Shown piece after piece: positions 49,277 through 57,602 of a DNA stretch of 64,000 nucleotides. Numbering within the stretch: position 1 is the stretch's first letter; every line of letters starts with the position of its first letter. The stretch covers positions 42,324 through 106,323 of the forward strand of contig CAZEGN010000002.1 of NCBI GenBank assembly GCA_964512325.1. Reading direction: 5' to 3'. The notes below the pieces were generated by a model. It was not told where the DNA came from and did no database searches. It saw nothing but the letters and a program-made list of their open reading frames with translations. A program made the translations under genes and the position numbers. This DNA comes from JACQZO01 sp964512325. GTDB lineage: Bacteria > Patescibacteriota > Gracilibacteria > RBG-16-42-10.

Positions 49277-51151
49277 GTGGGAAAGAAAAGTATCAAACGT
49301 GAACAAGATTCTCTCGCTAAATATCCAGCCGAGGTAAGACTTCTGATTAAAAAAGGCAAAGAACAAGGCTTCGTTACTCAACAAGAAGTAATGCATGCCA
49401 TTCCTGAATTTGAAACCAATCTTGAACTCGTCGAAGAGATCATGATGCAGTTTCTTGAGCATGGCATTGAAATTGTTGATAGCCAACAAGAATTTATTTG
49501 GAAAAAAGAGCAAAAAGATGAGAAAAACACCCCTGAAAAAAGCTCTGAAGACAAATTACGCGACAAGTTCCTTTCTACTAATAAGAAAAATTTCGCCTTA
49601 GGTGACATTGCCGGCGACTCAATTCGCATGTACCTACGCGAAATTGGTCGAGTAGAGCTTTTAACAGCAGAAGAAGAAGTAATGCTTGCCAAGCGCATTA
49701 CCAAAAATGATCCGGTTGCCAAACGTCAATTGGCAGAAGCCAACCTGCGTCTCGTAGTAAGCATTGCCAAAAAATATGTGGGTCGCGGCCTCTCATTGCT
49801 TGATTTACTCCAAGAAGGCAATATTGGTCTTTTTAGAGCAGTAGAGAAATTTGATTATCGCAAAGGATTTAAGTTCTCTACCTATGCCACTTGGTGGATT
49901 CGCCAAGCGATTACTCGCGCCATTGCTGATCAAGCACGCACCATTCGTATTCCAGTACACATGGTTGAGACCATCAATAAGTTTACTCATACCCAACGTC
50001 GCCTCGTGCAAGAGTTGGGTCGTGAGCCTTTGATTGAAGAAATTGCCCAAGAAATGGGCATGGATGTGAAAAAGATTCGTTATATCAAAAAGATTTCTCA
50101 AGATATTGTTTCGCTTGAAGCACCAGTAGGCTCCGATGGTGATAACTCAGGCCGTTTAGGTGACTTCATTGAGGACGATGTGACCCTCAGCCCTTCTTCA
50201 CAAGCATCACGTCAATTGCTAAGAGAGGATGTACATCGCCTACTCCAATCCCTCACCCCTCGTGAACAGAAGATTATCAGCATGCGTTTTGGTTTAGAAG
50301 ATGGTATTGGTCATACCCTTGAAGAAGTAGGCCAAGAGTTCGGAGTAACACGTGAACGTATTCGTCAAATTGAAGCTAAGGCCTTAGTTAAGCTACGCGA
50401 ACACCCAGAAAGCATTCGCATCAATTTAAGTAAAGCTGAGCAAGCTCAAGATAATGATCTCAATTTCTTGACGACCAGCATGAGTTTTACTTATTTTCCA
50501 GATTTGGTCTTTTTAGGACCGCCTGGTAGTGGCAAAACATCTCAAGCCCAGAAGCTCCTAGAGCGTTACGATATGACGCCTTTTGATTTGCCAGCTGAGC
50601 TGCAAAAGACAATGAAACAGGACAACAATTTAGGCAGAAAAGTAAAGCAATTGCTTACCGCAGGCCAAATGGTTCCTGGCGAAATTTTGCAACAAATCCT
50701 CGAGCACTACCTCACTACCGTGCCAGCAGATAAGCCAATTATTTTCGACGGCTTTCCTAGAAACCTAGCGCAAGCAGATTTTTTCAATCGCTTAATGAGC
50801 CAATTCAAGCGTAATTTCGTAGTTGTCCTCTTTAAGGTCAGTGACGATCACGCCCTCACTCGTATCACCAAAAAGAAAGTGTGCAGTTATTGCCAAGCAA
50901 TTTCTTCTGCTGACTCAAATATGGAAACCTGTGAGAAATGTGATCACGAGTTGAAGCTGGTGAAAGAAGAAAATATTGTAGGCATGAAACTCCGACTCAG
51001 CTCATACTATCAGGAAACTGATCCAATTGTTCCTCTCTACGAGAAAATTGGAAAAGTAATCAGTGTTAACGCTGACGACAACGAATACGAAGTAAACCTA
51101 GCCCTCACCGATCGCCTCGAAACCTTTGGCCTAGAGAAGAAAAAGAAATAA
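49277..51151 (+). CDS. rpoD: Primary sigma factor fused to a C-terminal adenylate kinase domain
   Basis: A 624-residue frame from GTG 49277, with no stop between two complete proteins. Sigma part: region 1.1 (about 18-75), 1.2 (DSIRMYLREIGRVELLT, about 113-130), 2 (ANLRLVVSIAKKYVGRGL, DLLQEGNIGL, YATWWIRQAI; about 155-220), 3, and 4 (LTPREQKIISMRFGL, VTRERIRQIEAKAL; to about 375). Kinase part (about 405-624): FLGPPGSGKT P-loop, IIFDGFPRNLAQADF, a zinc-type lid CSYC/CEKC, and LSSYYQETDPIVPLY. The lid-end Arg-Asp-Asp motif is replaced by VKEEN. An in-frame ATG at 50480 (M402) could give a separate kinase. Adenylate kinase makes ADP from AMP and ATP; the sigma factor directs RNA polymerase. Confidence 0.85.
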   Translation: MGKKSIKREQDSLAKYPAEVRLLIKKGKEQGFVTQQEVMHAIPEFETNLELVEEIMMQFLEHGIEIVDSQQEFIWKKEQKDEKNTPEKSSEDKLRDKFLSTNKKNFALGDIAGDSIRMYLREIGRVELLTAEEEVMLAKRITKNDPVAKRQLAEANLRLVVSIAKKYVGRGLSLLDLLQEGNIGLFRAVEKFDYRKGFKFSTYATWWIRQAITRAIADQARTIRIPVHMVETINKFTHTQRRLVQELGREPLIEEIAQEMGMDVKKIRYIKKISQDIVSLEAPVGSDGDNSGRLGDFIEDDVTLSPSSQASRQLLREDVHRLLQSLTPREQKIISMRFGLEDGIGHTLEEVGQEFGVTRERIRQIEAKALVKLREHPESIRINLSKAEQAQDNDLNFLTTSMSFTYFPDLVFLGPPGSGKTSQAQKLLERYDMTPFDLPAELQKTMKQDNNLGRKVKQLLTAGQMVPGEILQQILEHYLTTVPADKPIIFDGFPRNLAQADFFNRLMSQFKRNFVVVLFKVSDDHALTRITKKKVCSYCQAISSADSNMETCEKCDHELKLVKEENIVGMKLRLSSYYQETDPIVPLYEKIGKVISVNADDNEYEVNLALTDRLETFGLEKKKK

Positions 51152-51244
51152 CAGCACACCGAGCTCAAAGAAGTGGCAGAAAGGAAACAAAAAATTCCTT
51201 CTACTTTCTTTTTTCTCGCTTCTTTTTCCTCTTCCTTCCCTCTT

Positions 51245-51447
51245 TGTCATTCCGACTTCCATGGAGGAATCCTGCCGGTGTACACTTTATGCTGCGAGAA
51301 AGGTTCATGTGTCGTTCAACGGCATCCGGCAAGGTTTCTCCCATTCGACAGTGCTCAGGGCAGGCTTCGTCGCTCCGCTTTGCTCGAAATGACACTGAAA
51401 GAAGGCGTGGTGAGCTTGTCGAATCCATGCGAACTGCGAATTCCGAA
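51245..51447. repeat. Composite dispersed repeat with inverted ends
   Basis: GTCATTCCGACTTCC (about 51248) and GCTCGAAATGAC (about 51381-51392) form the outer arms of a GTCATT...AATGAC inverted repeat. Inside, GTTCATGTGTCGTTCAAC and GGCATCCGGCAAGG are the reverse complement of the segment at 19765-19795. After it, GTGGTGAGCTTGTCGAATCC (51407-51426) and GCGAACTGCGAATTCC (51429-51444) are the reverse of 10058-10080 and its word array. No credible gene in 51152-51474. Confidence 0.7.
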
Positions 51448-51474
51448 TTGTTCTCCTCTCCTGCTTCCTTTCCC

Positions 51475-52893
51475 TTAATCTAGAGCTTCTACATTCACAC
51501 CACTCTTCCAATCAATTGCTGGTAACTTGTGAAGAATATTGCTGACATGAGACTTTAAAGTTTCATATTCAGCTTTGGTTTTGCCTTCAAACTTAATCGT
51601 AAGATAGGGACCATTTTGTGAAGCACGAACAATCAGCATTTCTCTAGCCGTATCCATACGCACTCCATCAATAGTAGTAAATTCCGCCTGTGGGAATAGC
51701 GCTCTTAGCTCTGTAGCAATGTAGTTATCAACTACTGAAAACTTCTCATTATCAGGACAGCCCACTTTGATTTCAGGGCTAGACATATATTGTGGCAAAG
51801 CAGCGATCAGTTGACTGAGCTTCTTTTTCTTGCGAGTCAACAAGCCCAACAAGCGCAAGCTGGCCAAAGCACCGTCATCGTGGCCATAAAAGTTATCCAA
51901 AAAGTAAAAATGACCACTTAGCTCACCGCCAAAAACAGCACCACTTTCTCGCACCTTTGCTTTAATAAAGGAGTGCCCAGTTCGCCAAATAATCCCCTCG
52001 CCGCCACTTTGCTTAATCGTTTCTGGCACCTGCTTGGAACACAAAGCATTAAAGACCACTTTGCCCCCAGGCAAAAAATCTAAAATGTCGGCTGCAAAAA
52101 GTGCCACCAAAGTATCATTCCATAATAACTGCCCCTTTTCATCCACTGCCCCCATGCGATCGCCATCAGCATCGTACGAAAAACCGATATCAGCACCCTC
52201 CGCCAGGACTCTTCTAGCTAGGCGTTGCTGTACCGTCGACTCAGTAGGATCAGCCGTCCCCACCGGGAAATTGCCATCAGGAATTGTGTTTTGTTCAATC
52301 ACTTCACAGCCAAAGGTACGCAAAATATCGGGCAAAAACACACCGGTCGTAGCGGCGCAAGAGTCGATTACCACTTTAAACGGCTTAATGTGACCTACAA
52401 AACGGGCCAAATCTGCTTTATAAGCTGGAAAAACATTCTTACGTAAATGCTTACCAGCAATTGGCAATTGTACAAAACTGCCTCCATTTACTAAGGCTCT
52501 AAACTCAAGAATATCTTCGGTCAGCATCGTATCAGAGTAGCCTGTACCAAATTTAAAGCCATTATATTCTTTGGGATTATGGGAAGCGGTAATCATTACC
52601 ATGCCCCTGGTACGAAAGTAGTACTGTGCAAAATAGCAAATTTGCGTAAGCGTCATGCCAATATCATAGACAGTGATTCCGGCCTCAGTCAGCTCTCTTA
52701 CAAAGATATCGCGAAAGCGAGGGCTAGAAAGCCGGCAGTCATACCCAAGCACAGTATCATGAATGCGTCTTTTAATAAGCCAGGTAGCGTAGCCCTTAGC
52801 AATGAGGCTTACCACCGTGTCATTCAGATCGATGTCCACAAGCCCGCGAATGTCATAGCCTCGAAAAATATGCTGTGGAATAGAAACCGCCAT
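51475..52893 (-). CDS. Phosphomannomutase/phosphoglucomutase
   Basis: A 472-residue alpha-D-phosphohexomutase. The start FRGYDIRGLV is usual. The phosphoserine loop is ITASHNPKEYNGFK (about 100-113), the metal loop is YDADGDRMGAV (about 240-250), the sugar loop is GGELSGHFYF (about 320-329), and the C-terminal phosphate-binding loop is around RASQNGPYLTIKFEG. It interconverts hexose 1- and 6-phosphates, feeding nucleotide sugars for surface glycans; the exact sugar is not evident. It is the last gene of a leftward group with the TPR and delta-prime-like genes. Confidence 0.9.
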   Translation of the reverse strand: MAVSIPQHIFRGYDIRGLVDIDLNDTVVSLIAKGYATWLIKRRIHDTVLGYDCRLSSPRFRDIFVRELTEAGITVYDIGMTLTQICYFAQYYFRTRGMVMITASHNPKEYNGFKFGTGYSDTMLTEDILEFRALVNGGSFVQLPIAGKHLRKNVFPAYKADLARFVGHIKPFKVVIDSCAATTGVFLPDILRTFGCEVIEQNTIPDGNFPVGTADPTESTVQQRLARRVLAEGADIGFSYDADGDRMGAVDEKGQLLWNDTLVALFAADILDFLPGGKVVFNALCSKQVPETIKQSGGEGIIWRTGHSFIKAKVRESGAVFGGELSGHFYFLDNFYGHDDGALASLRLLGLLTRKKKKLSQLIAALPQYMSSPEIKVGCPDNEKFSVVDNYIATELRALFPQAEFTTIDGVRMDTAREMLIVRASQNGPYLTIKFEGKTKAEYETLKSHVSNILHKLPAIDWKSGVNVEALD

Positions 52894-52904
52894 ACCAACA
52901 ATAA

Positions 52905-53495
52905 TTAATGAATACGATGCAAGCTTTGGTAAATCTCACGCGCTTTGTCATGCTGCTTCAATTTGCGATAGGTTTTTGCTAGCAGTTCCAAATAGTCACG
53001 ACGATGAGGGTCAAGATTCAGTAGTCCACGTAAAACTTTGACTGCATCTTCATAATGTCCCGCAGCTAAATGAATAGCCACTGCTTGCTCCTGCCAAGCA
53101 GGCACATTAGGGAAATGCAAAATCAACTTGTTAATAACCACTAAAGCACGCATATAGTCACGCAGAGCGGTATAAGCTTCAGCTAAAAGACCATGGATAC
53201 GAATATAATGATCGGCGGGAATTTCACGTTTTAACGCCTCTTCTAAGTACTTTACGACTTTACGATAATCATTTTTATCATTCGCTTTTTCTGCCAATTC
53301 AGACAACTCGCCAAAAGACATTTGATGCAAGTTGCTTTGAAACATTTTCTCGATAGAAATTGTCTGCTCCACAATTTGATCTGTAGGTGCAAATAATTCT
53401 TCTGCGGGCAAACGCACTCCCTGAGAGTGAAACACTAGCCGCCGTATAATAATACCGAGAGATATGAGCCAAGCGGCAATAACAAGATAAACCAT
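52905..53495 (-). CDS. Membrane-anchored tetratricopeptide-repeat protein
   Basis: A 196-residue protein. One N-terminal transmembrane segment (VYLVIAAWLISLGIIIRRLVF) is followed by about three TPR units (about 60-195; YRKVVKYLEEALK, YMRALVVINKLILHFPN, YEDAVKVLRGLLNLDPHRRDYLELLAKTYRKL, HDKAREIYQSLH). The N terminus is probably outside and the repeats cytoplasmic. TPRs bind other proteins; the partner is unknown. It lies 3 bases after the delta-prime-like gene and 11 before the mutase, so all three share an operon. Confidence 0.8.
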   Translation of the reverse strand: MVYLVIAAWLISLGIIIRRLVFHSQGVRLPAEELFAPTDQIVEQTISIEKMFQSNLHQMSFGELSELAEKANDKNDYRKVVKYLEEALKREIPADHYIRIHGLLAEAYTALRDYMRALVVINKLILHFPNVPAWQEQAVAIHLAAGHYEDAVKVLRGLLNLDPHRRDYLELLAKTYRKLKQHDKAREIYQSLHRIH

Positions 53496-53498
53496 GAT

Positions 53499-54152
53499 TT
53501 AAGTAAGAAAAAAGTATTCCAAACTATTTTTTAGTGTGGATGAGTGACGCACATATGATAGCGTGACAAACCACTTTTGTAGAGTGTTCAAGTTCGCTTT
53601 ATTATTCCATAAATACCAAGAAATTGCATACAACAGATCATCAACTGCTACATTCTTCGTAAGCTTATCCAAATGCTGCTGTTTTTCAAAAAGGAGCGTG
53701 CTATCTGCAAACAAAGCAGCCAATTGCCCTTGGAGCTCAGCATCTGGCACTACTTTTTCTTGTAAACGTAATAACTGCACTCTTGAGCGTAATGGCAAAG
53801 AGATGGTTTTTGGTTTGGTGGTAGTCAACACAAAGATTACCCCCTTTGGCGCTTCTTCTAATAACTTCAATAGCATCTGTTGCGCCGGAAGTGTCATCTT
53901 ATCTATTTCCTCAATAATACCCAAAGTTACCTGAGCTACTCCTTGCAAATTAAAAAGCTTCCTAAAGCTGCGAGTGGCCTCAATATCAATACTTCCCTCC
54001 TCCGGTTTTAATACATGAGCAAAGGCTCGAAGCTGTGGATCGTTTTCACTTAGAAACCTTTCCACCTCCGCTTGCAATGCTTCCCTACCAGTAGCCACCA
54101 ATAGATAAGCATGCACCGCCCGCTCCTTGTCTAATAAAATTTGCAGCACCAT
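53499..54152 (-). CDS. holB: DNA polymerase III delta-prime-like clamp-loader subunit
   Basis: A 217-residue protein, shorter than usual (about 300). It keeps HAYLLVATGREALQAEV, an IEEIDKMTLPAQQMLLKLLEEAP segment and FVLTTTKPKTISLPLRSRVQ, which includes the conserved SRVQ-type end of the sensor region. The Walker A loop is absent (ATGREALQ), as is normal for delta-prime. There is no zinc CxxC set. It probably helps load the sliding clamp. The small size suggests that the C-terminal collar domain is reduced. Start ATG 54152. Confidence 0.75.
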   Translation of the reverse strand: MVLQILLDKERAVHAYLLVATGREALQAEVERFLSENDPQLRAFAHVLKPEEGSIDIEATRSFRKLFNLQGVAQVTLGIIEEIDKMTLPAQQMLLKLLEEAPKGVIFVLTTTKPKTISLPLRSRVQLLRLQEKVVPDAELQGQLAALFADSTLLFEKQQHLDKLTKNVAVDDLLYAISWYLWNNKANLNTLQKWFVTLSYVRHSSTLKNSLEYFFLT

Positions 54153-54190
54153 AAAATTTTTACAATCTATAATCTACCTCCCTTACATCT

Positions 54191-54216
54191 ATAATCTATC
54201 ATTCATAATTTATAAT
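54191..54216 (+). promoter_or_regulatory. Reiterated TATAAT words upstream of mutS
   Basis: The gap at 54168-54224 is made of ATCTATAATCTATCATTC-type words. TATAAT occurs at 54190-54195 and 54211-54216; the latter is eight bases before an in-frame TTG (54225). TCTCCATC after the box parallels CCTCCGTC before msrB. It may act as a promoter giving a leaderless or short-leader mutS message. Confidence 0.35.
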
Positions 54217-54275
54217 TCTCCATCTTGCTTCTCATCTATCAAGAAGATACCATACTCGCGAATTTGCTCATAGAG

Positions 54276-56759
54276 ATGAAGAAACTCACCCCCATGCTTG
54301 CCCAGTACTTTGCGCTTAAGAATGAGAATCAAGACTGTATTCTTTTATTTCGCCTGGGAGACTTTTACGAAATGTTTGGCAGTGATGCCGAAATAGCCAG
54401 TCGAGTTCTCCAATTAGCACTAACTGCCAGAAACAAAGGCACTGAAAATGAAATTGCGATGTGTGGCTTTCCCCATTTTAGTGCTGAGCAATACATAAAA
54501 AAGCTCATTCGTGCCGGACATAAAGTAGCCATCTGTGACCAGGTCAGTGACCCTTCTCTACCGGGCATTGTGGAAAGAGCAATCACGAGAGTAGTAACAC
54601 CCGGTACGCTATTGGATGAAGAAGAACAAGGAAAAATAAGATTATTAGCTGCCGTGGCACAGCAACCAAATGGCTGGGAATTAATGTTTTGCAATGTAAG
54701 CACTGGTGAATTGATGCCAGGCTTTGGCGCAACTCTAGCACAAGTAATCGAACACTTGCTGATTCGCCGGCCTGAAGAGATTCTCGTCGCTCGTGATTTT
54801 TACCAAGAGCTTGAAACGCTTCTAAAACAAAATAATTTGCAACTGAGCATTACCGCCTTAGATACACCAGAGCGACCGGAAATCATGATTCAGAATTACA
54901 TTGAACGCACGCAAAAAAGTGAAGTGCAATACTTGCACCCCGAATTGCATCATACCCATGCCAGCATACAACTGGATGAAATGACGATTAGAAATTTAGA
55001 GCTCGTACGCAACAACCATGATGGCAAACTGTATGGCTCACTACTGGGCACACTTAATGCCACCACTACAGCAGCTGGCTTTCGCTTTCTTCACACAATG
55101 CTGCTACACCCGTTGGCCGATATCAATGCGATTAACTATCGCTTAAATTGTATTAGTGGTTTTAAGGCGAATAGTATCCTCCGCAAAAACAGTCAAAACA
55201 TCTTGAAACATATCCATGACATTGAGAAGGTTGTTGCCAAAATTGTTTTACGCAATGCAAGTCCTCGCGATCTGGGCAATCTGCAACACAGTCTTAATGC
55301 AGTTCCAGCGCTAAGTACTGAATTAAAACAGTCACAGAGCAAAGAATTACAAGCTCTAGCCGAGGCGATTAGCTATCCCGACACATTGCTTACGCTACTA
55401 AGCAATGCTTTATCAACTGATATTTTGCCACTCACTCCAGTGGAAGGTCAGTGGATTAAACCAGGCTTTGATAATGAGCTGGATGCTATTCGCAGTCTGG
55501 TTGCTCATACTCAGGATTGGCTGCGTAACTATGAAGAGGAAGAAAAGCAAAAAACAGGTATAGAGCAGTTAAAAGTTCGCTTTAATAATGTAGCTGGTTT
55601 TTATATCGAGATTTCTAAAGTAAATGCTAAAAACGCCGATCCAGCACGGATAGCCCATCTCACGCGCAAACAAACTCTGGTTAATGCTGAACGCTATTCC
55701 TCCGTCGCACTTCACAACTTTGAAAGTGAATACTTAGCAGCAGAAGAAAAAATGAAGACTCGCCAGACGGCTCTTTTTCTCAACCTCTGCCAACAAGTCC
55801 TAAAAGAAAAACAAGCGCTGCAACGTCTTGCTAAAGATATCGCGGCTATAGATGTATTTGCTGGCCTCGCTCAGATTGCAGAAGAACAGCACTATGTGCG
55901 TCCCGAAATCAGCGCGGATGACAGTTTGTTTATTGAAGCGGGACGACACCCGATGATTGCTCAAAAGCTTGGCAGCTCTTTTGTCAGCAATGATACACAC
56001 CTTGATCACTCTCAGCAGCAGCTCATTCTGATTACTGGTCCCAATATGGGCGGTAAGAGCACCTATTTACGCCAAGTCGCCCTGATTGAGATTATGTTTT
56101 TAATTGGCAGTTTTGTCCCAGCAAAGCAAGCGCGCTTACCTCTAGTTGATCGCATCTTTACAAGAATCGGCGCGCAAGATCATCTACTGCGGGGCATGTC
56201 TACCTTTATGGTTGAAATGGCCGAAACAGCAAATATTCTCCAGTCAGCAACTGCTAAAAGCTTAATTATTCTTGATGAAATTGGCCGGGGGACATCTACC
56301 TATGACGGCTTGAGTATTGCCTGGAGCATTTGTGATTATTTGGTCAATCAAGTCAAAGCGAAAACGCTTTTTGCTAGCCATTATCACGAATTAATACAAG
56401 TCATTGAAGATTTGCCTCGAGCCCAAAATGCCAGTGTAGCGATTGCCGAACAGAATGATCAAATCACTTTTCTCTATAAAATTGTGCCTGGCGGAATTGG
56501 CAAAAGTTATGGCTTAGAGGTAGCAAAACGTGCCGGTTTGCCAAGTAGCGTCATTAACTTTGCAAAACATCTTCTAAATGACTTAGAAAGAAAGGAACCA
56601 GCCACACATCAGCCCGAACCAAATCTTTTTTCAGCCCAGGAAAACGATACTGCTCGCCAATCAGAATTAGAAAAAAAGATAGCTTTCTTGGACATCAACA
56701 GCCTGACTCCAATCGATGCATTATTGCTATTAAAAAGTTGGAAAGAACAAAAGTACTAG
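54276..56759 (+). CDS. mutS: DNA mismatch repair protein MutS
   Basis: An 827-residue protein. The mismatch-binding Phe-x-Glu motif is FYEMFGSDAE (about 29-38), after TPMLAQYFALK. The ATPase domain has Walker A GPNMGGKSTYLRQ (about 588-600), the STFMVEMAE motif, Walker B IILDEIGRGTSTYDG and the His of ASHYHEL. It recognises mispairs and recruits MutL. I chose ATG 54276, which fits the usual N terminus (MKKLTPM); an in-frame TTG at 54225 would add 17 residues but has a TATAAT box eight bases before it. mutL follows 840 bases downstream, separated by a gene on the other strand. Confidence 0.95.
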   Translation: MKKLTPMLAQYFALKNENQDCILLFRLGDFYEMFGSDAEIASRVLQLALTARNKGTENEIAMCGFPHFSAEQYIKKLIRAGHKVAICDQVSDPSLPGIVERAITRVVTPGTLLDEEEQGKIRLLAAVAQQPNGWELMFCNVSTGELMPGFGATLAQVIEHLLIRRPEEILVARDFYQELETLLKQNNLQLSITALDTPERPEIMIQNYIERTQKSEVQYLHPELHHTHASIQLDEMTIRNLELVRNNHDGKLYGSLLGTLNATTTAAGFRFLHTMLLHPLADINAINYRLNCISGFKANSILRKNSQNILKHIHDIEKVVAKIVLRNASPRDLGNLQHSLNAVPALSTELKQSQSKELQALAEAISYPDTLLTLLSNALSTDILPLTPVEGQWIKPGFDNELDAIRSLVAHTQDWLRNYEEEEKQKTGIEQLKVRFNNVAGFYIEISKVNAKNADPARIAHLTRKQTLVNAERYSSVALHNFESEYLAAEEKMKTRQTALFLNLCQQVLKEKQALQRLAKDIAAIDVFAGLAQIAEEQHYVRPEISADDSLFIEAGRHPMIAQKLGSSFVSNDTHLDHSQQQLILITGPNMGGKSTYLRQVALIEIMFLIGSFVPAKQARLPLVDRIFTRIGAQDHLLRGMSTFMVEMAETANILQSATAKSLIILDEIGRGTSTYDGLSIAWSICDYLVNQVKAKTLFASHYHELIQVIEDLPRAQNASVAIAEQNDQITFLYKIVPGGIGKSYGLEVAKRAGLPSSVINFAKHLLNDLERKEPATHQPEPNLFSAQENDTARQSELEKKIAFLDINSLTPIDALLLLKSWKEQKY

Positions 56760-56788
56760 TCTTATCGAAAAGACGTGCTAATCAATCA

Positions 56789-56800
56789 AAGGAGGTGATG
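56789..56800 (+). promoter_or_regulatory. Near-perfect Shine-Dalgarno sequence before a 35-codon frame
   Basis: AAAGGAGGTGAT (56789-56800) matches the full complement of a typical 16S rRNA 3' end over 12 bases and sits well spaced before ATG 56806. The frame runs 35 codons to TAG 56911-56913 (MYIDTALFLIRLRF...), overlapping the tail of the - strand gene at 56838. Other starts in the window lack such a site, so this one stands out. The peptide resembles nothing I know. Confidence 0.4.
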
Positions 56801-56837
56801 CACTATGTATATAGACACAGCTCTGTTCTTGATACGC

Positions 56838-57470
56838 TTAAGATTTTCCATGTTGTGTAGTTGCCCCCAAATCCACCAGCCGCATCAATACAACGCGCCA
56901 AATATTTACTAGCTTTCCCTCAATTTCCTTTAAGGTTGACTTAGACAAATCTGTTTCGGCAGCACATACAGTATGTGCCTGTCCTGAAAGCAACAAAACA
57001 ATATCATGCAACTTCGCCTGAACTTCAAACATACTAAGACTTATCGTGGTAGTTTCATCAGGCAGACTAATTCGGATTTCACACCGATCACAGATAGCTA
57101 TCCCTTCGTGATCAAATCGCAAGCCAGTTTCTACGCATCGCCCAGAGTTACTACTAACTTTTTCTATTAATTCAAATGCTTGGGAAGCAGCATTTGAACT
57201 TGCATAGATTTCAGTCAGAATTGCTGTAACCTTGTTATTAAGCTCCTGTAAGCTCTTTACATGCATAGTATTCGGAACTGTATGAAGCAAAAGCTCCTCC
57301 AACGCAGCCAGTTCTTCAGCAGCCTCATGATACACAGCTCGGAGCGTAATTATTCTTGTGTCGCCATTAGGCAGTTTCATCTGCCACACTTTTCTATCAT
57401 TCCCTGCCAGAAGACTCTTCAATGTGTCATCAATAGACAAGGTAGGACTTTCAGCTAATTTGCTTGCCAT
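56838..57470 (-). CDS. Hypothetical protein between mutS and mutL
   Basis: A 210-residue soluble, acidic protein from ATG 57470 (MASKLAESPTLSID); in-frame alternatives are ATG 57488, ATG 57530 and TTG 57536, whose extra residues include ICAVCSG. A middle segment GRCVETGLRFDHEGIAICDRCEIRISLPD has a CDRC pair and looks like a small beta sheet. The C-terminal 70 residues are helical. No family recognised. It lies on the opposite strand to its neighbours, so it is not part of a mutS-mutL operon. Confidence 0.6.
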   Translation of the reverse strand: MASKLAESPTLSIDDTLKSLLAGNDRKVWQMKLPNGDTRIITLRAVYHEAAEELAALEELLLHTVPNTMHVKSLQELNNKVTAILTEIYASSNAASQAFELIEKVSSNSGRCVETGLRFDHEGIAICDRCEIRISLPDETTTISLSMFEVQAKLHDIVLLLSGQAHTVCAAETDLSKSTLKEIEGKLVNIWRVVLMRLVDLGATTQHGKS

Positions 57471-57602
57471 ATAAAATACAAAGGACATGATTCTACCAGA
57501 GCAGACAGCACAAATCCACTCCGTTCCCATTAACAAACATTTGTCTTATACTCCATCTGTCTTTTTCTCCTCCAATTGAGAATCTAAAATTGTTCATCAT
57601 TC

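Noticed and set aside
49277..51151. Separate rpoD and adk genes with overlapping ends
   Set aside because: There is no stop codon between them in this sequence, so I list one fused frame and note the internal ATG as an alternative.
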